Part shown: one piece after another, positions 1-10,683 of the stretch | How positions within the stretch are numbered: position 1 is the stretch's first letter | Layout: each line of letters opens with the position of its first letter | Source of the DNA: an uncultured Alphaproteobacteria bacterium | Lineage (GTDB): Bacteria; Pseudomonadota; Alphaproteobacteria; Rhodobacterales; Rhodobacteraceae | Assembly: GCA_902574225.1 (NCBI GenBank) | Contig: CACGMO010000009.1 | Coordinates: 1 to 64,000 of the forward strand | Reading direction: 5' to 3' | Length of the DNA stretch: 64,000 bases | Made by a program: the position numbers and the translations under genes | Notes under the pieces: generated by a model | What the model was told of the DNA's origin: nothing | The model's input: only the letters and a program-made list of their open reading frames with translations | Databases searched by the model: none

Positions 1-1
1 T

Positions 2-1276
2 GTTGCTGCGGCTCTGGTTGTAATTGTAGGAGTGTTTTTCTTCATCAATTCAAACGAAAATGAAGCTCAAAAACCTTTGGTTATGGATACCTCAAAACCA
101 GTTATCATGGTTGCACCAATAAAAGCTACAGGATTGTCCGAGGATCAACAGGGATTTGCTAGAGGTATCACTGAAAGCATGATTTCCACATTTGCAAGTT
201 ATAATGGGTTAAGAGTTCTTTCTAGTAGCACGAGCTACCATAGTGAAAAGACCAATATGACGGATCAAGCCATACGGGATGAATATGGTGTTAATTTCAT
301 TATAAGAGGTTCAATGCAAGTAATGGGCAAAAATGCCCGATTAAATTTGGAAATTTCAGATCTTAAAATAGGAGAGATAGTAGAAACAAAAAAACGTGAT
401 TTTATTTTGGACGAAATCTTTAAAGTTCAAGATGAACTGAGTGACCAAATTCTTGAAATCCTTCAGATAGACCTTGGGTCTGGTAGTCATCTCAAAATGT
501 GGGTAAGCAGATTTGACTCCATGGAAGACTTCACAAAATTTTTAAATTGGATCCAATTATGGAGAACTTATGATTCAAAGAGTCATGCAAAAGCTCAAGA
601 AATTTTGGATGATTTAAGGAACCGGTATGGTGAAGAACATACTACCATTTATGTTTTAGAGTCTTGGCAGATCCACCAACGACTAGATTTGAACCTTTCC
701 AAAAATAAGGAAGAAGATCTTGAACGATTAAAGTACATAGTTAATAGAAACATTGACCTTCACCCAGAAAACTCTGATGCTTACAACGCACGCGCATTAA
801 TTGGCCTCAGACGCTTTGGGTTCTCTTGTGAACAAGCTATTGCTGATATTGATACAGCAGAAAAGAAAGGTAGCAATCAAGAAACACTGCTAATTGGTTC
901 TGGTGTTTACAGCAGATGTGGGCAAATAGAGGAAGCTATTGAACGTCTACAAGAGCTATTAAGAATAGTGCCGAATGATCCAGGTTGGTTTCAAACCGGT
1001 CTATTGGTAACTCAACTTTACGAAAACGGTCAACATTCCGAAATTTATGAATTAATCGGGCAAAAAATAGCAGCGAGTGACATGAACTCAAGGGTTTTAG
1101 CCATTTATTCAATATTAGAGTTTAAAAAAGGAAATAAAAAAGACGCAGTAGAATATTTCCTCAGATCTAAAAAAAACGGTTTTAATAACAGTCGACTTGA
1201 TTCTATAAGAAATGAGAAGATTAGAACAGAGGCTTTGAAGATATTAGAAGAGATTGAAAGACTATCTAAGAGTTGA
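2..1276 (+). CDS. C-terminal part of membrane-anchored TolB-like/TPR protein (adenylate-cyclase-associated type); 5' truncated by window
   Basis: Frame is open from base 2 (VAAALVVIVGVFFFIN transmembrane stretch) into the 414-aa ORF; TolB-like segment (IKATGLSEDQQGFARGITESMISTF...VNFIIRGSMQ) then TPR-like region. Confidence 0.7.
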   Translation, partial: VAAALVVIVGVFFFINSNENEAQKPLVMDTSKPVIMVAPIKATGLSEDQQGFARGITESMISTFASYNGLRVLSSSTSYHSEKTNMTDQAIRDEYGVNFIIRGSMQVMGKNARLNLEISDLKIGEIVETKKRDFILDEIFKVQDELSDQILEILQIDLGSGSHLKMWVSRFDSMEDFTKFLNWIQLWRTYDSKSHAKAQEILDDLRNRYGEEHTTIYVLESWQIHQRLDLNLSKNKEEDLERLKYIVNRNIDLHPENSDAYNARALIGLRRFGFSCEQAIADIDTAEKKGSNQETLLIGSGVYSRCGQIEEAIERLQELLRIVPNDPGWFQTGLLVTQLYENGQHSEIYELIGQKIAASDMNSRVLAIYSILEFKKGNKKDAVEYFLRSKKNGFNNSRLDSIRNEKIRTEALKILEEIERLSKS

Positions 1277-1298
1277 ATTTTTTAGTTTCAGCAGGTTG

Positions 1299-2390
1299 TC
1301 ATTTTTGTAAACTTCGTCCCTCTTCAGAAAGTTTTTTATTTAGTAGCTTTCTTACCAATATACCAGCACCATCTGCGCCAAGAGTTACCTCAAGGTAGCT
1401 CATGCCAGTGGGATCATCCTGAATTTGCTTCTGCATTATTTCTAATAGGTGCTTATCTTCATCGAATGCGGCTGTAACGCTATTTTTTGTCTTATTAATA
1501 ACATCTTCGTTTAGTTGAGGCACATCAAACGCTGCCCCCCAAAAATAATGTGTCTCTCCTTTTTTTCCGGGAGTAACTATATGGCAACCACGCATAATAA
1601 ACTTTGATCTAGCTCCTTCCTCTGGATTAGGATCGGTCACATTCCAATCAGAAAATGATATGGCCAAGGTAGGCATTCTACCTACTTGCTTTCTCAAAAT
1701 TGGTTTATCCTCTGGCAGGCCCATTCCAGCACAAAACAATGGGGAAAGAGGTGCTAAATCAAATTCTTGTTCATAACAGATTGTTTCACCATCTAAATAA
1801 CTATCCGGAGCTGTTATCCAGTCATTTTGCTTGAAAGTATTCTTATGGAGAAAAGCAATATGTGTTAAATCCATGACATTTTCTCTTATTAAAACCCAAT
1901 TTGCTTTTACATCATAGTAGCCGCCTAAAAAGGTCCAATCATTATCCGTTTGATAGCTGACATCTGGAGGCTCACAATCTATAGCGTCCTGATCACCCAT
2001 CCAAATCCAAAGAAAAGCACCGCGTTCCAAAACCTTGAATGAGGGTATTTGGGCAGTCTTTGGCATCATCTTTTGAGTTGGGGCTTTTGTGCAGTGTCCT
2101 TCGATATTGAATTGCATGCCGTGATAAGGACAAATAATTTTGTTTCCCTCAACATGTCCTTCAGATAAAGGTGCCCACCTATGTGGACATCGATCATATA
2201 ATGCTGCAGGAGTGCCATCCTCTAAGCGATATAGTACAACTGGAGTTTCAAGTAGCCAACGCGGAATCGGTTTTTCTTTTATCTCGTCGGAGCGCGCTGC
2301 AACCCACCACATATTTCTTGGATAGTTATCCTCGAGCATACCATTTGGTATTCTTTGTCCTATAAACTTTTGTTCGCTAGAGTCTTTCAA
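1299..2390 (-). CDS. Rieske [2Fe-2S] aromatic ring-hydroxylating/O-demethylating oxygenase, VanA-like
   Basis: Rieske motif CPHRWAPLSEG...CPYHGMQF; mononuclear iron-type ENVMDLTHIAFLH. Confidence 0.85.
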   Translation of the reverse strand: MKDSSEQKFIGQRIPNGMLEDNYPRNMWWVAARSDEIKEKPIPRWLLETPVVLYRLEDGTPAALYDRCPHRWAPLSEGHVEGNKIICPYHGMQFNIEGHCTKAPTQKMMPKTAQIPSFKVLERGAFLWIWMGDQDAIDCEPPDVSYQTDNDWTFLGGYYDVKANWVLIRENVMDLTHIAFLHKNTFKQNDWITAPDSYLDGETICYEQEFDLAPLSPLFCAGMGLPEDKPILRKQVGRMPTLAISFSDWNVTDPNPEEGARSKFIMRGCHIVTPGKKGETHYFWGAAFDVPQLNEDVINKTKNSVTAAFDEDKHLLEIMQKQIQDDPTGMSYLEVTLGADGAGILVRKLLNKKLSEEGRSLQK

Positions 2391-2541
2391 TATTTTATCC
2401 CAGTCTGAAAAATCTATTTCTATAATAACATAAGAAGATATAGAGCTAAATTGGTTTTTGTTGAAAATAGATTTTAAAATATCAGGGAAAATATAAACTC
2501 AATTGTTATTGGATATAATTAATTTAATTAAGGAGAAGGGA

Positions 2542-2778
2542 ATGAGTGTTGCACGAATAAATATGTTAGAATTTGAGACAGAGGATGATCTAAATAAAAG
2601 AGCTGAATTGTATGAAAAGGATGCGCCTACGCTTTTTCCAACTGCTGAGATCCTATTGACTATAAAAACGGGCCCAACCACAGCAATGTCGGTCTCCATT
2701 TACCCAGATAAGCAATCGGCTGAGGAATCTCTTATCCGAAGGGATAAACATTTTAAAACTGCAGAAATACAGCCATGA
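2542..2778 (+). CDS. Small hypothetical protein, possible dimeric alpha-beta barrel (antibiotic-biosynthesis-monooxygenase-like)
   Basis: ATG at 2542 preceded by AAGGAGAAGGG; 78 aa after start correction. Confidence 0.5.
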   Translation: MSVARINMLEFETEDDLNKRAELYEKDAPTLFPTAEILLTIKTGPTTAMSVSIYPDKQSAEESLIRRDKHFKTAEIQP

Positions 2779-2826
2779 GAGGCTTGGTATCTAGAAGGAA
2801 AAGTAGTTCAAAGGCATATAAAATAA

Positions 2827-3516
2827 TTATTCTTGATTATGTTCAATCAACGCTTCGAGATTTGGCTCATAAATTCGGGCAGGTCTGTGATTTCCTTCTC
2901 TAAACTTATCCGTTTCTCTAACTAATCCCTTACCGTCTGAATAATTTTTCAACCATAAACGAAAATTCCTTTTGTTCTTAGGACTAAATTTTTGTCCCCC
3001 AAAAGCAGCAAATGTTTGTTGTAATTCTGTTAATGTAAAACCATCTTTATGAAAAGCAAAAGCTAGAGAGGGCTTTCTCTCTATTAATAGCCGTGAATAT
3101 TTAATCCCATCACTACAAATTTTATTATGATCAAAACATAAGTCTGGCAAACTATCCACATTAAACCAATTAACATCAAAAACATCAGAGTTTGCCCTAA
3201 TCCTCAACTTTCCTGAAGGATGTACCGCTAAATAGGCAACTGAAATTACTTGATGTCGATTGTCTCTACTTGGATCGCTATAATTAGCAAAATGACTAAT
3301 ATAGGGAACTCGAATTCCTGTTTCTTCGTATAATTCTCTTTGTGCGCATTGATCAAGATCTTCACCTTTTTCTAAAAAACCGCCAGGCAGTGCCCATCCA
3401 TTTTCATGATCCAAGCGTTTGACAAGTAAAACTGAAAGTTTTTTTTGTCTTAGAGACAATAAAACAATGTCTGCTGCAACGGAGGGATGCCAATAATTTG
3501 ATTCAAAGAAAGCCAT
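2827..3516 (-). CDS. NUDIX domain protein with C-terminal winged-helix-like extension (NrtR-like)
   Basis: NUDIX box GGFLEKGEDLDQCAQRELYEETG; C-terminal region RNFRLWLKNY..GLVRETDKFREGNHRPARIYEPN. Confidence 0.8.
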   Translation of the reverse strand: MAFFESNYWHPSVAADIVLLSLRQKKLSVLLVKRLDHENGWALPGGFLEKGEDLDQCAQRELYEETGIRVPYISHFANYSDPSRDNRHQVISVAYLAVHPSGKLRIRANSDVFDVNWFNVDSLPDLCFDHNKICSDGIKYSRLLIERKPSLAFAFHKDGFTLTELQQTFAAFGGQKFSPKNKRNFRLWLKNYSDGKGLVRETDKFREGNHRPARIYEPNLEALIEHNQE

Positions 3517-3632
3517 GTAAGTATTATATACATACTAAGTAAAAATAACTATAAATTTGTTAAATATTAAAGTAATTGTTGAACTTCACATCCGAATTTC
3601 CTAAACGGAAAGATAAATTTTAAGAGCAACCG

Positions 3633-4586
3633 ATGTCTAATAAAATTCTTTTCTCGATTAAAAAGCGCTTAAAGCTACCGGCGGTAGTAGCTCCGATGTT
3701 TCTTGTTTCAGGGCCTGACGCTGTGATCCAATCATGCAAAGAAGGCCTTATGGGATGTTTTCCTGGCCCAAACGCCCGTTCTATTGATGATTTAAGAAGT
3801 TGGTTTGAAATAATCGATACTAAATTAAACCAAGAAGATGCCCCATGGGCATTTAATATGATAACCCACAACAGCTATGGACGCTTTGATCAAGAAATTA
3901 CACTTGTTGAAGAATTTAAACCAAAAATAGTTATCACAGCTCTTGGAGGACCGCATAGGGTGACACAGCAGGTTCATGCATATGGTGGACTAGTATTTGC
4001 GGATGTTAACTCTCCCTCTTTTGCAAGAAAGGCAATTGATAGGGGTGCCGATGGCTTAGTGCTTGTTTGTACCGGTGCTGGTGGCCACACTGGTGAGTAT
4101 GCCTTGATGCCCTTTCTCGATGAAGTAAGATCGTTTTTTGATGGCCCTATAATGGTAGGTGGTGGAATTAGCAATGGTAGGAGCATACGTGCTGCTGAAA
4201 CCCTTGGTATTGATTTTGCCTATATAGGTACAAGATTTCTGGCAGCTCAAGAAACGTTAATATCCGATGCCTACAGACAAATGGTCTGGGACAGTAAAAT
4301 GGAAGACTTGATCCAATCGCGTGCCATCACGGGAGCACTTGGAAACTGGATGAAAGCAAGCGTCGAAGCTTCTGGGCTATCTCTTGACGATACAAAGAAA
4401 ATAGCAAAAATTGATTTTTCAGGAGATATGCATGCGGGATCAAAAGCGTGGAAAACAGTCTGGAGTGCTGGGCAAGGCGTTGGAAACGTTAAAAAACCAG
4501 AAACAATTAAAGAAATTATAGACATTTTGAAAAAAGAGTATGAAACAGCCGTTAAGCTTCAGTCAAAAGGGAGTCAATATTTGTAG
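3633..4586 (+). CDS. Nitronate monooxygenase / 2-nitropropane dioxygenase family
   Basis: LPAVVAPMFLVSGP, GAGGHTGEYALMPFLDEV, VGGGISNGRSIRAAETLGIDFAYIGTRFLA. Confidence 0.88.
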   Translation: MSNKILFSIKKRLKLPAVVAPMFLVSGPDAVIQSCKEGLMGCFPGPNARSIDDLRSWFEIIDTKLNQEDAPWAFNMITHNSYGRFDQEITLVEEFKPKIVITALGGPHRVTQQVHAYGGLVFADVNSPSFARKAIDRGADGLVLVCTGAGGHTGEYALMPFLDEVRSFFDGPIMVGGGISNGRSIRAAETLGIDFAYIGTRFLAAQETLISDAYRQMVWDSKMEDLIQSRAITGALGNWMKASVEASGLSLDDTKKIAKIDFSGDMHAGSKAWKTVWSAGQGVGNVKKPETIKEIIDILKKEYETAVKLQSKGSQYL

Positions 4587-4683
4587 GGTATTTATTTGAC
4601 GCTTGAAGCTTATGATTTGTAGTTTCAAATAAAATATAAGTTATGATATTATCTAAGTTGAAGATAAGTCTTAAAGAAAAAAA

Positions 4684-5838
4684 ATGGTAACAAAAGAAGA
4701 AAAACAAATTATTGAGCAAATACTTGAGTATTGTGAAACCGGTAAAACTTCTATGACTGATGAAATAATGCATAATCCGGTTTCTAATTACAATGATCCA
4801 AAAAAATTGAATGCTGAAATCAATACACTTTTTCGTGAGTTTCCAATTATTGTTGCGCATGTAAGCGAATTATCGGAACCCGGAAAGTTTATCACCCACA
4901 ATGATACCGGAGTACCAATATTAGTTACAAGAAATAATGACAATAAGTTAAAAGCTTTCATGAATGTTTGCCGACATAGGGGCGCAAAAGTCGAAGGGCG
5001 TGAGTGTGGAAAAGCTAAGACTTTTTCATGTCCGTATCATAGCTGGACTTATGACCTCAATGGAAAATTAAGAGGAATGCCACAACCATTTGGGTTTGAT
5101 AACTTAGATAAAAGCAAGTATGGACTCAAGGAATTGCCAGTATACGAGCATTTTGGAATGGTATGGGTTAGACCATCTGCAGATGCAAAGCGGGTAGATA
5201 TGGCAAAATGGTTGGCTCCGATGGAGAGTCAATTTAATGCTTTGAACTTAGATAATCATATAATTTACAAAAAATGGACGCTGCCAAGAAACATGAGCTG
5301 GAGATTAGCTTTGGAGGGCTTTCAAGAAAATTATCATTTTTGCTCAGCGCATGAACATACTGCGTGTTCTGGGTACCTAGATAATCAAAGCGTTTTTACC
5401 AATCACTATCCCCATGTGCGTCACTCAGTTCCATTATGGAATATAAGGGAGCTTAAAGGCAAACCACAAGAAGAATGGACATATAGAAAATATTTTATGA
5501 CACAAAATTATTTATTTCCATGTAACTTTGTCCAAATTATGACAGACCATGTCTATGTACATTCAATAATCCCAACGGGTCCAGGCACTTGTGTATTTAA
5601 ATGTATGATGCTTATATCTGAACCAGCAAATACAGATAAGGCTAAACAATATTGGGAAAAAAATTACAATGTTGTCAAAGAAGTGTTTAATGAGGATTTT
5701 GAGATTGGCGAGGCCATTCAGGCAGGCTTGTCAACGAATGCAAATGATAACTTTATTTTTGGCAAATATGAATGTGGATTGCATTGGGGACAGCAAGCTA
5801 TAGATGATGCTCTAGAGGGACGATTAAAAGCAAGCTAA
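4684..5838 (+). CDS. Rieske aromatic ring-hydroxylating dioxygenase, large subunit type
   Basis: CRHRGAKVEG...CPYHSWTYDLNGKLRG Rieske motif; ENYHFCSAHEHTA iron ligand region. Confidence 0.88.
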   Translation: MVTKEEKQIIEQILEYCETGKTSMTDEIMHNPVSNYNDPKKLNAEINTLFREFPIIVAHVSELSEPGKFITHNDTGVPILVTRNNDNKLKAFMNVCRHRGAKVEGRECGKAKTFSCPYHSWTYDLNGKLRGMPQPFGFDNLDKSKYGLKELPVYEHFGMVWVRPSADAKRVDMAKWLAPMESQFNALNLDNHIIYKKWTLPRNMSWRLALEGFQENYHFCSAHEHTACSGYLDNQSVFTNHYPHVRHSVPLWNIRELKGKPQEEWTYRKYFMTQNYLFPCNFVQIMTDHVYVHSIIPTGPGTCVFKCMMLISEPANTDKAKQYWEKNYNVVKEVFNEDFEIGEAIQAGLSTNANDNFIFGKYECGLHWGQQAIDDALEGRLKAS

Positions 5839-5863
5839 TTACTCCTTCAATCTTAAAAAACAG

Positions 5864-7105
5864 CTAATTTTCTTTTGAAAACTCCTTTATGATTTCCAAA
5901 CATAAATGTGTAGCTTTTTCCATATCTTGAACGGAAATCCACTCTAAAGGACCATGAATGTTTTGCATGCCCGTGAATAGGTTTGGCGTAGGTATACCCA
6001 ACTCAGTTAACAACGATCCGTCTGTGCCACCTCTTATAGCTTTTGAGTAAGGGACAATATCTAAGTTTTCCATAGCTTTCTTAGCTATCTCAACAGGCCT
6101 CATATTCTTCTCAAGCCAATAACGCATGTTTCTGTATTGTGGTGTAATTTCGCAGGTAATTTCTGCTCTTGGCTCTGAGGAGTTAATCACCTCACATACC
6201 TGCTTTAAAAGATCACCTTTCTCTTTTAAGCCCGCAAGCTCAAAATCACGTAAAATAAAGCGAAGCGTCATTTGAGAGGACCCTCCAACCATATCTGTAG
6301 CATGAATAAAACCTTCGTTATCTTCCGTAGTTTCTGGAGTAAGAGTGGTTTGAGGCAAAGTACTAATAAGCTTTGCTGCAATGTGGATAGCATTTACCAA
6401 CTTATCTTTAGCTAAACCAGGGTGTATCGATACACCTTTAATTTTGACCTCCGCTTTATCTGCAGAAAAGGTTTCATATTCTAAGTCTCCGATTTTACCC
6501 CCATCAAAGGTGTATGCCGTGTCTACGCCGAGATCAGTAGCCAATTGGTTTTTTACACCACGACCTATTTCTTCATCTGGAGTAAATGCCACCCGGATGG
6601 GACCATGATTTAGTTCAGAACTTTGTAATAAGTGATTAATTGCTGTCATTATTATCGAGACACCAGCTTTATCATCAGCTCCAAGTAATGTAGTTCCGGA
6701 CGCGGTTATGATATCATCACCCTTTTTATCCTTTAGGTATTCGAACTCATTTGGCGAAAGGGTCAACTCCGGATCATCAGGAAATGTGATATCTCCCCCA
6801 TTATAGCCCTTAATTAACCTCGGCTTAACACCTGAAGCATTGAATTGTGGTGCTGTATCCACATGCGCTAAAAATCCGACAGCTGGTGCTGATATATTTC
6901 CGGGCACTGTAGCTAATACTACTCCATAGTCCGTGAGCTTAACGTCTTCAACTCCTAAGCCAAGAAGCTCTTCCTTCAATAAGTTTAGCATATCAAGCTG
7001 TTGATCCGTACTCGGCGATTTATTGGAAAGCTCATCACTCTGACTGTCTATAGCAGTATACAGCATCAACCTTTCTGTTAGCTCGTCTTTAAATCCATTT
7101 TCCAT
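5864..7105 (-). CDS. pepT: Peptidase T (tripeptide aminopeptidase, M20)
   Basis: GFLAHVDTAPQ, TTLLGADDKAGVS, FTPDEEIGRG, IRGGTDGSLL. Confidence 0.92.
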   Translation of the reverse strand: MENGFKDELTERLMLYTAIDSQSDELSNKSPSTDQQLDMLNLLKEELLGLGVEDVKLTDYGVVLATVPGNISAPAVGFLAHVDTAPQFNASGVKPRLIKGYNGGDITFPDDPELTLSPNEFEYLKDKKGDDIITASGTTLLGADDKAGVSIIMTAINHLLQSSELNHGPIRVAFTPDEEIGRGVKNQLATDLGVDTAYTFDGGKIGDLEYETFSADKAEVKIKGVSIHPGLAKDKLVNAIHIAAKLISTLPQTTLTPETTEDNEGFIHATDMVGGSSQMTLRFILRDFELAGLKEKGDLLKQVCEVINSSEPRAEITCEITPQYRNMRYWLEKNMRPVEIAKKAMENLDIVPYSKAIRGGTDGSLLTELGIPTPNLFTGMQNIHGPLEWISVQDMEKATHLCLEIIKEFSKEN

Positions 7106-7122
7106 TAGTACTCCTAATTTTT

Positions 7123-7935
7123 TTAGCTATTATCATGATAAATACGCGCAATTACTTCCTTCAATAATTTTGCGGCGACCATTGCCGTCAAATTATGAAA
7201 GTCTCTTTTTGGATTATACTCCACAATGTCGGCACCAATCAGCCGTCCCTTAAACCCAGCAATATAATCTATTACTTGACGTGTTGATAATCCACCCGGT
7301 TCAAAGTGAGAAACCCCTGGGGCATATGCTGGATCTAAAGCATCGATATCGATACTGCAGTATACAGGTTTTGAAAAGCTTAATGAACTACACTTACTGA
7401 GATCTTTCATTTGATACATCTCGACTTCAAATTTTTCTGCCTGTTCACGCTGATGTTTGTTCAAGGTTCGGATCCCTATTTGAACTAATCTATTAACCCT
7501 ACCTGTCTCCATTACTCTTGCAAAGGGTGACGCGTGACTGAGCTTATTATCTAATAAACTATCATAAAGATCTGGATGTGCATCAATATGGAGAATATCT
7601 AGGGCATCCCATATATCCAAATGAGCATCTAGAATGGGCCACGAAACCGAATGATCTCCACCTAAGGAAACCAGTTTTTGATTTGAAACCAAAACATCTT
7701 TTACAAAAGTTTTAATCTTTTTAAAGTTTTCTACTGCCACCTCACCTGCGAATTCGATATCGCCGAGGTCCTCCCAGATACCTTTTTGATCCAAGTTCAA
7801 ACCTGATTCAGAAAACAAATTTGAAGAAGCAGAATACAGTGCCTCTCTAATTAAAGGTGGAGCAGCACTCGACCCTCTCATAAAAGAGGAGTTTATATCG
7901 TCAGGAACCCCAAGTACTTTTATGGCTGGCTTCAT
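7123..7935 (-). CDS. Agmatinase/arginase family ureohydrolase
   Basis: SLGGDHSVSWPILDAH, ILHIDAHPDLYD, SIDIDALDPAYAPGVSHFEPGG. Confidence 0.9.
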   Translation of the reverse strand: MKPAIKVLGVPDDINSSFMRGSSAAPPLIREALYSASSNLFSESGLNLDQKGIWEDLGDIEFAGEVAVENFKKIKTFVKDVLVSNQKLVSLGGDHSVSWPILDAHLDIWDALDILHIDAHPDLYDSLLDNKLSHASPFARVMETGRVNRLVQIGIRTLNKHQREQAEKFEVEMYQMKDLSKCSSLSFSKPVYCSIDIDALDPAYAPGVSHFEPGGLSTRQVIDYIAGFKGRLIGADIVEYNPKRDFHNLTAMVAAKLLKEVIARIYHDNS

Positions 7936-7947
7936 TGAATTGCCTTA

Positions 7948-8748
7948 TCAATCTTTACTATTTAAGTATATGTTCCCATCTAAGTAGCGCGCCGTATAGC
8001 CTCCAATAAATACCCGTTCCCCTTTAAGCTCACAAATGAGCGCTCCTCCTCTTTCAGAACATTGATAGGCCTTTAAATTATTCTTTTTTAAAATATCTGC
8101 CCAATAAGGAATGAGAAGAGTATGAGCCGAGCCAGTTACTGGGTCCTCATCTATTTTGGATTTTGGGTAAAAACATCGTGAAACAAAATCATACTCATCA
8201 CCCTGAGCACTGACAATCAATCCTCTTGCGTCGAGCTCGGATACTTTGCCCATGTTTACGGATATATTTCTAATACTAGCTTCATTATCTAAAATTGCTA
8301 AGTAATCATCACGACCCTTAAACAATTGCTGGATATTAGCCCCTACACTCTCTCTTATAACATTATTAATATCTTGTTCGATTGGTTCATCAGCGGGGAA
8401 ATCTAAAAAGATTTGCTCGCTTTTTTTAATTGTTTTCAGAAGACCTCTCTGTGCAGAAAAAGTAATCTCTTTTTGATCTCTATCCATATATTCGTCGAAC
8501 AAAACCCGAGCACTTGCCAATGTTGCGTGGCCGCACAACCCCATTTCACATTCGGGCGTAAACCACCTAATACCAAAAGGTTTAGTGTTAATGTTTATAA
8601 ATGCAGTCTCAGATAAATTATTTTCAGATGCTATATCCTGCATTACTCTGTCGGATAACCAATTATTAAGGATACAAACCGCGGCAGGATTACCCGAGAA
8701 TACTTTCTTAGAAAATGCATCTACCTGGTATATTGGAATAGATTTCAC
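7948..8748 (-). CDS. PhzF family isomerase/epimerase
   Basis: YQVDAFSKKVFSGNPAAVCIL, NNLSETAFI, FTPECEMGLCGHATLASA, DPVTGSAHTLLIPYW. Confidence 0.92.
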   Translation of the reverse strand: MKSIPIYQVDAFSKKVFSGNPAAVCILNNWLSDRVMQDIASENNLSETAFININTKPFGIRWFTPECEMGLCGHATLASARVLFDEYMDRDQKEITFSAQRGLLKTIKKSEQIFLDFPADEPIEQDINNVIRESVGANIQQLFKGRDDYLAILDNEASIRNISVNMGKVSELDARGLIVSAQGDEYDFVSRCFYPKSKIDEDPVTGSAHTLLIPYWADILKKNNLKAYQCSERGGALICELKGERVFIGGYTARYLDGNIYLNSKD

Positions 8749-8873
8749 GATAATAGGATCTTTCTCATTGTAAAATTATAAATCCATAAGTTTACTGTTT
8801 CAAATAGATTTCTCTATCCAAGAATAGTTAGATTTTATATAACAAGTAGATCATAATTTTAGCCGCAACTAAC

Positions 8874-10064
8874 ATGAACTCAATATATAGAAAATCACTA
8901 TTTAATATCCCATCAGGTATGATCTATCTGGACGGTAACTCCCTAGGCCCTCCACTGAAAGGCATAGAGGCTATATCACAAAACGTAATTGCTAAAGAAT
9001 GGGGTGGAAAGCTGATAAAGGGATGGAATGAATCTAATTGGATGGAACAGCCAATAACTGTTGGTAATAAAATCGCTAATATAATCGGTGTGGATAAAGG
9101 TTCGATAGTAGCTGGGGACACTCTTTCCATAAAGACTTACCAAGCTTTGGCAGCGGCAATAAAACTTAATCCCCAAAGAAATATAATACTTACTGATATT
9201 GATAATTTTCCTTCAGACATTTATATAGCGGAAGGCATCGTTGATAGTGTGAACGCAAAATTTGAGCTTAAGAAAGTAAAAAAAAATGAGCTTATATCCT
9301 CGCTAGATGAGCAGGTTAACACAGTATTACTTACCCATGTCGATTATCGGACTGGGGCGATGTTTGAAATAGAAAATATCACAAATAAAGTTCATGAAAA
9401 TGGATCAACCATAATCTGGGACTTAGCACACAGTGCTGGAGCTGTTCCTTTAAATCTTAAAGAGATTAATTGCGATTTTGCTGTCGGGTGTACATACAAG
9501 TTTTTAAATGGTGGGCCAGGTGCACCTGCCTTCATATATGTAAGACCCGACTTGATAGAAAAATGTTACCCAATAATCAGAGGCTGGCTTGGTCATAAGG
9601 CACCATTTGATTTCAATAATACATTTGAGAAATCAGCTTCAATTGAAATGATGCGCGTTGGTACACCTCCCGTTATTCAAATGTCAATCTTAGAAAAATC
9701 TTTAGATATTTTTCGGGACCTCGACCTTCATAAACTAAGAGGAGAAAGCATAAAGCTGTCAGATTTATTCATTAATATGGTCCAACAAACATGTTCAGAT
9801 CTTCATTTAGAGAGTCCTATAAATTCCTCTGAAAGAGGATCACAGGTGTCTTTTTCTCATCCATCTGGTTATGCGATAATGCAGGCATTAATAGACAGAA
9901 ATATAGTTGGAGATTTTAGAGCTCCTAATATTATTAGATTTGGCATAACTCCACTCTATATCAATGAACAAGATATAATCCAAACGGTTATGGTCTTGAA
10001 GAATATACTGTCCAATAGACTTTGGGATAACCCAGCATATTTAAATAGAAAAAAAGTAACCTAG
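8874..10064 (+). CDS. kynU: Kynureninase
   Basis: YLDGNSLGPP, TDIDNFPSDIYIAEG, LTHVDYRTGAMFE, WDLAHSAGAVPL, GCTYKFLNGGPGAPAFIYV. Confidence 0.92.
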   Translation: MNSIYRKSLFNIPSGMIYLDGNSLGPPLKGIEAISQNVIAKEWGGKLIKGWNESNWMEQPITVGNKIANIIGVDKGSIVAGDTLSIKTYQALAAAIKLNPQRNIILTDIDNFPSDIYIAEGIVDSVNAKFELKKVKKNELISSLDEQVNTVLLTHVDYRTGAMFEIENITNKVHENGSTIIWDLAHSAGAVPLNLKEINCDFAVGCTYKFLNGGPGAPAFIYVRPDLIEKCYPIIRGWLGHKAPFDFNNTFEKSASIEMMRVGTPPVIQMSILEKSLDIFRDLDLHKLRGESIKLSDLFINMVQQTCSDLHLESPINSSERGSQVSFSHPSGYAIMQALIDRNIVGDFRAPNIIRFGITPLYINEQDIIQTVMVLKNILSNRLWDNPAYLNRKKVT

Positions 10065-10086
10065 CTTTGAGAAGCACGTACCTAAA

Positions 10087-10683
10087 ATGATAGCCTTTGC
10101 TTTTGCCGTTTTTTTTATGATTGCTACCCCTGGACCAGCAGTATTAGCGCTGGCAGGAGTGGGTGCAGCATACTCTTTTAACGTTGGTTTAAAGTTTCTT
10201 ATTGGATTAACGATAGGTTATCTGTCAGTTTGGGCTCTCGTTATTACCGGGTTTGCTTCAGTGATTTTTTCTATTCCAATAATGAGAACTATTTTTCTTT
10301 TTATTGCATCAGGATACCTAGTCTATCTCTCACTTAAAATTATGTTTAGAGGCTCTGAAATTGCTTTCGTAAGCCCTCAAAAAGAACCTACACTGGTCGA
10401 AGGCATTTTTCTCCAGTTGGTAAATCCTAAAGCGTATGCCTTTCACTCGATCCTTTTGACTGGTTTTGCGGTCTTTCCAGATAATTTTGTTTTAGAAACA
10501 ACGTGGAAATTTATCGTTATGAACTTGATCTGGATCCCTCTACATGTGGCTTGGTTAGCTTTGGGTTCAACAATAGAAAAAGTAAATTTAAAACCTAGCA
10601 CACAAAAATATATCAACATAATAATGGGTTCTTCATTATTAGTAGTTGCTGTTCTCAGCTTTCTTTCCATGACAAAAATTTGA
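10087..10683 (+). CDS. LysE/RhtB family transporter
   Basis: TPGPAVLALAGVGA..., LQLVNPKAYAFH; multiple hydrophobic helices. Confidence 0.85.
   Translation: MIAFAFAVFFMIATPGPAVLALAGVGAAYSFNVGLKFLIGLTIGYLSVWALVITGFASVIFSIPIMRTIFLFIASGYLVYLSLKIMFRGSEIAFVSPQKEPTLVEGIFLQLVNPKAYAFHSILLTGFAVFPDNFVLETTWKFIVMNLIWIPLHVAWLALGSTIEKVNLKPSTQKYINIIMGSSLLVVAVLSFLSMTKI

Noticed and set aside
2140-2365. ORFs 2140-2325 and 2171-2365 (+)
   Set aside because: Antisense to the Rieske oxygenase gene, no recognisable domain or RBS; shadow ORFs.
3620-4525. ORFs 3620-3871, 3974-4186, 4056-4250, 4271-4525 (-)
   Set aside because: All antisense within the nitronate monooxygenase gene; codon-shadow products.
4552-4860. 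102-aa ORF on minus strand between NMO and Rieske genes
   Set aside because: Overlaps the 5' end of the well-supported Rieske gene; AT-rich hydrophobic low-complexity translation typical of chance ORFs.
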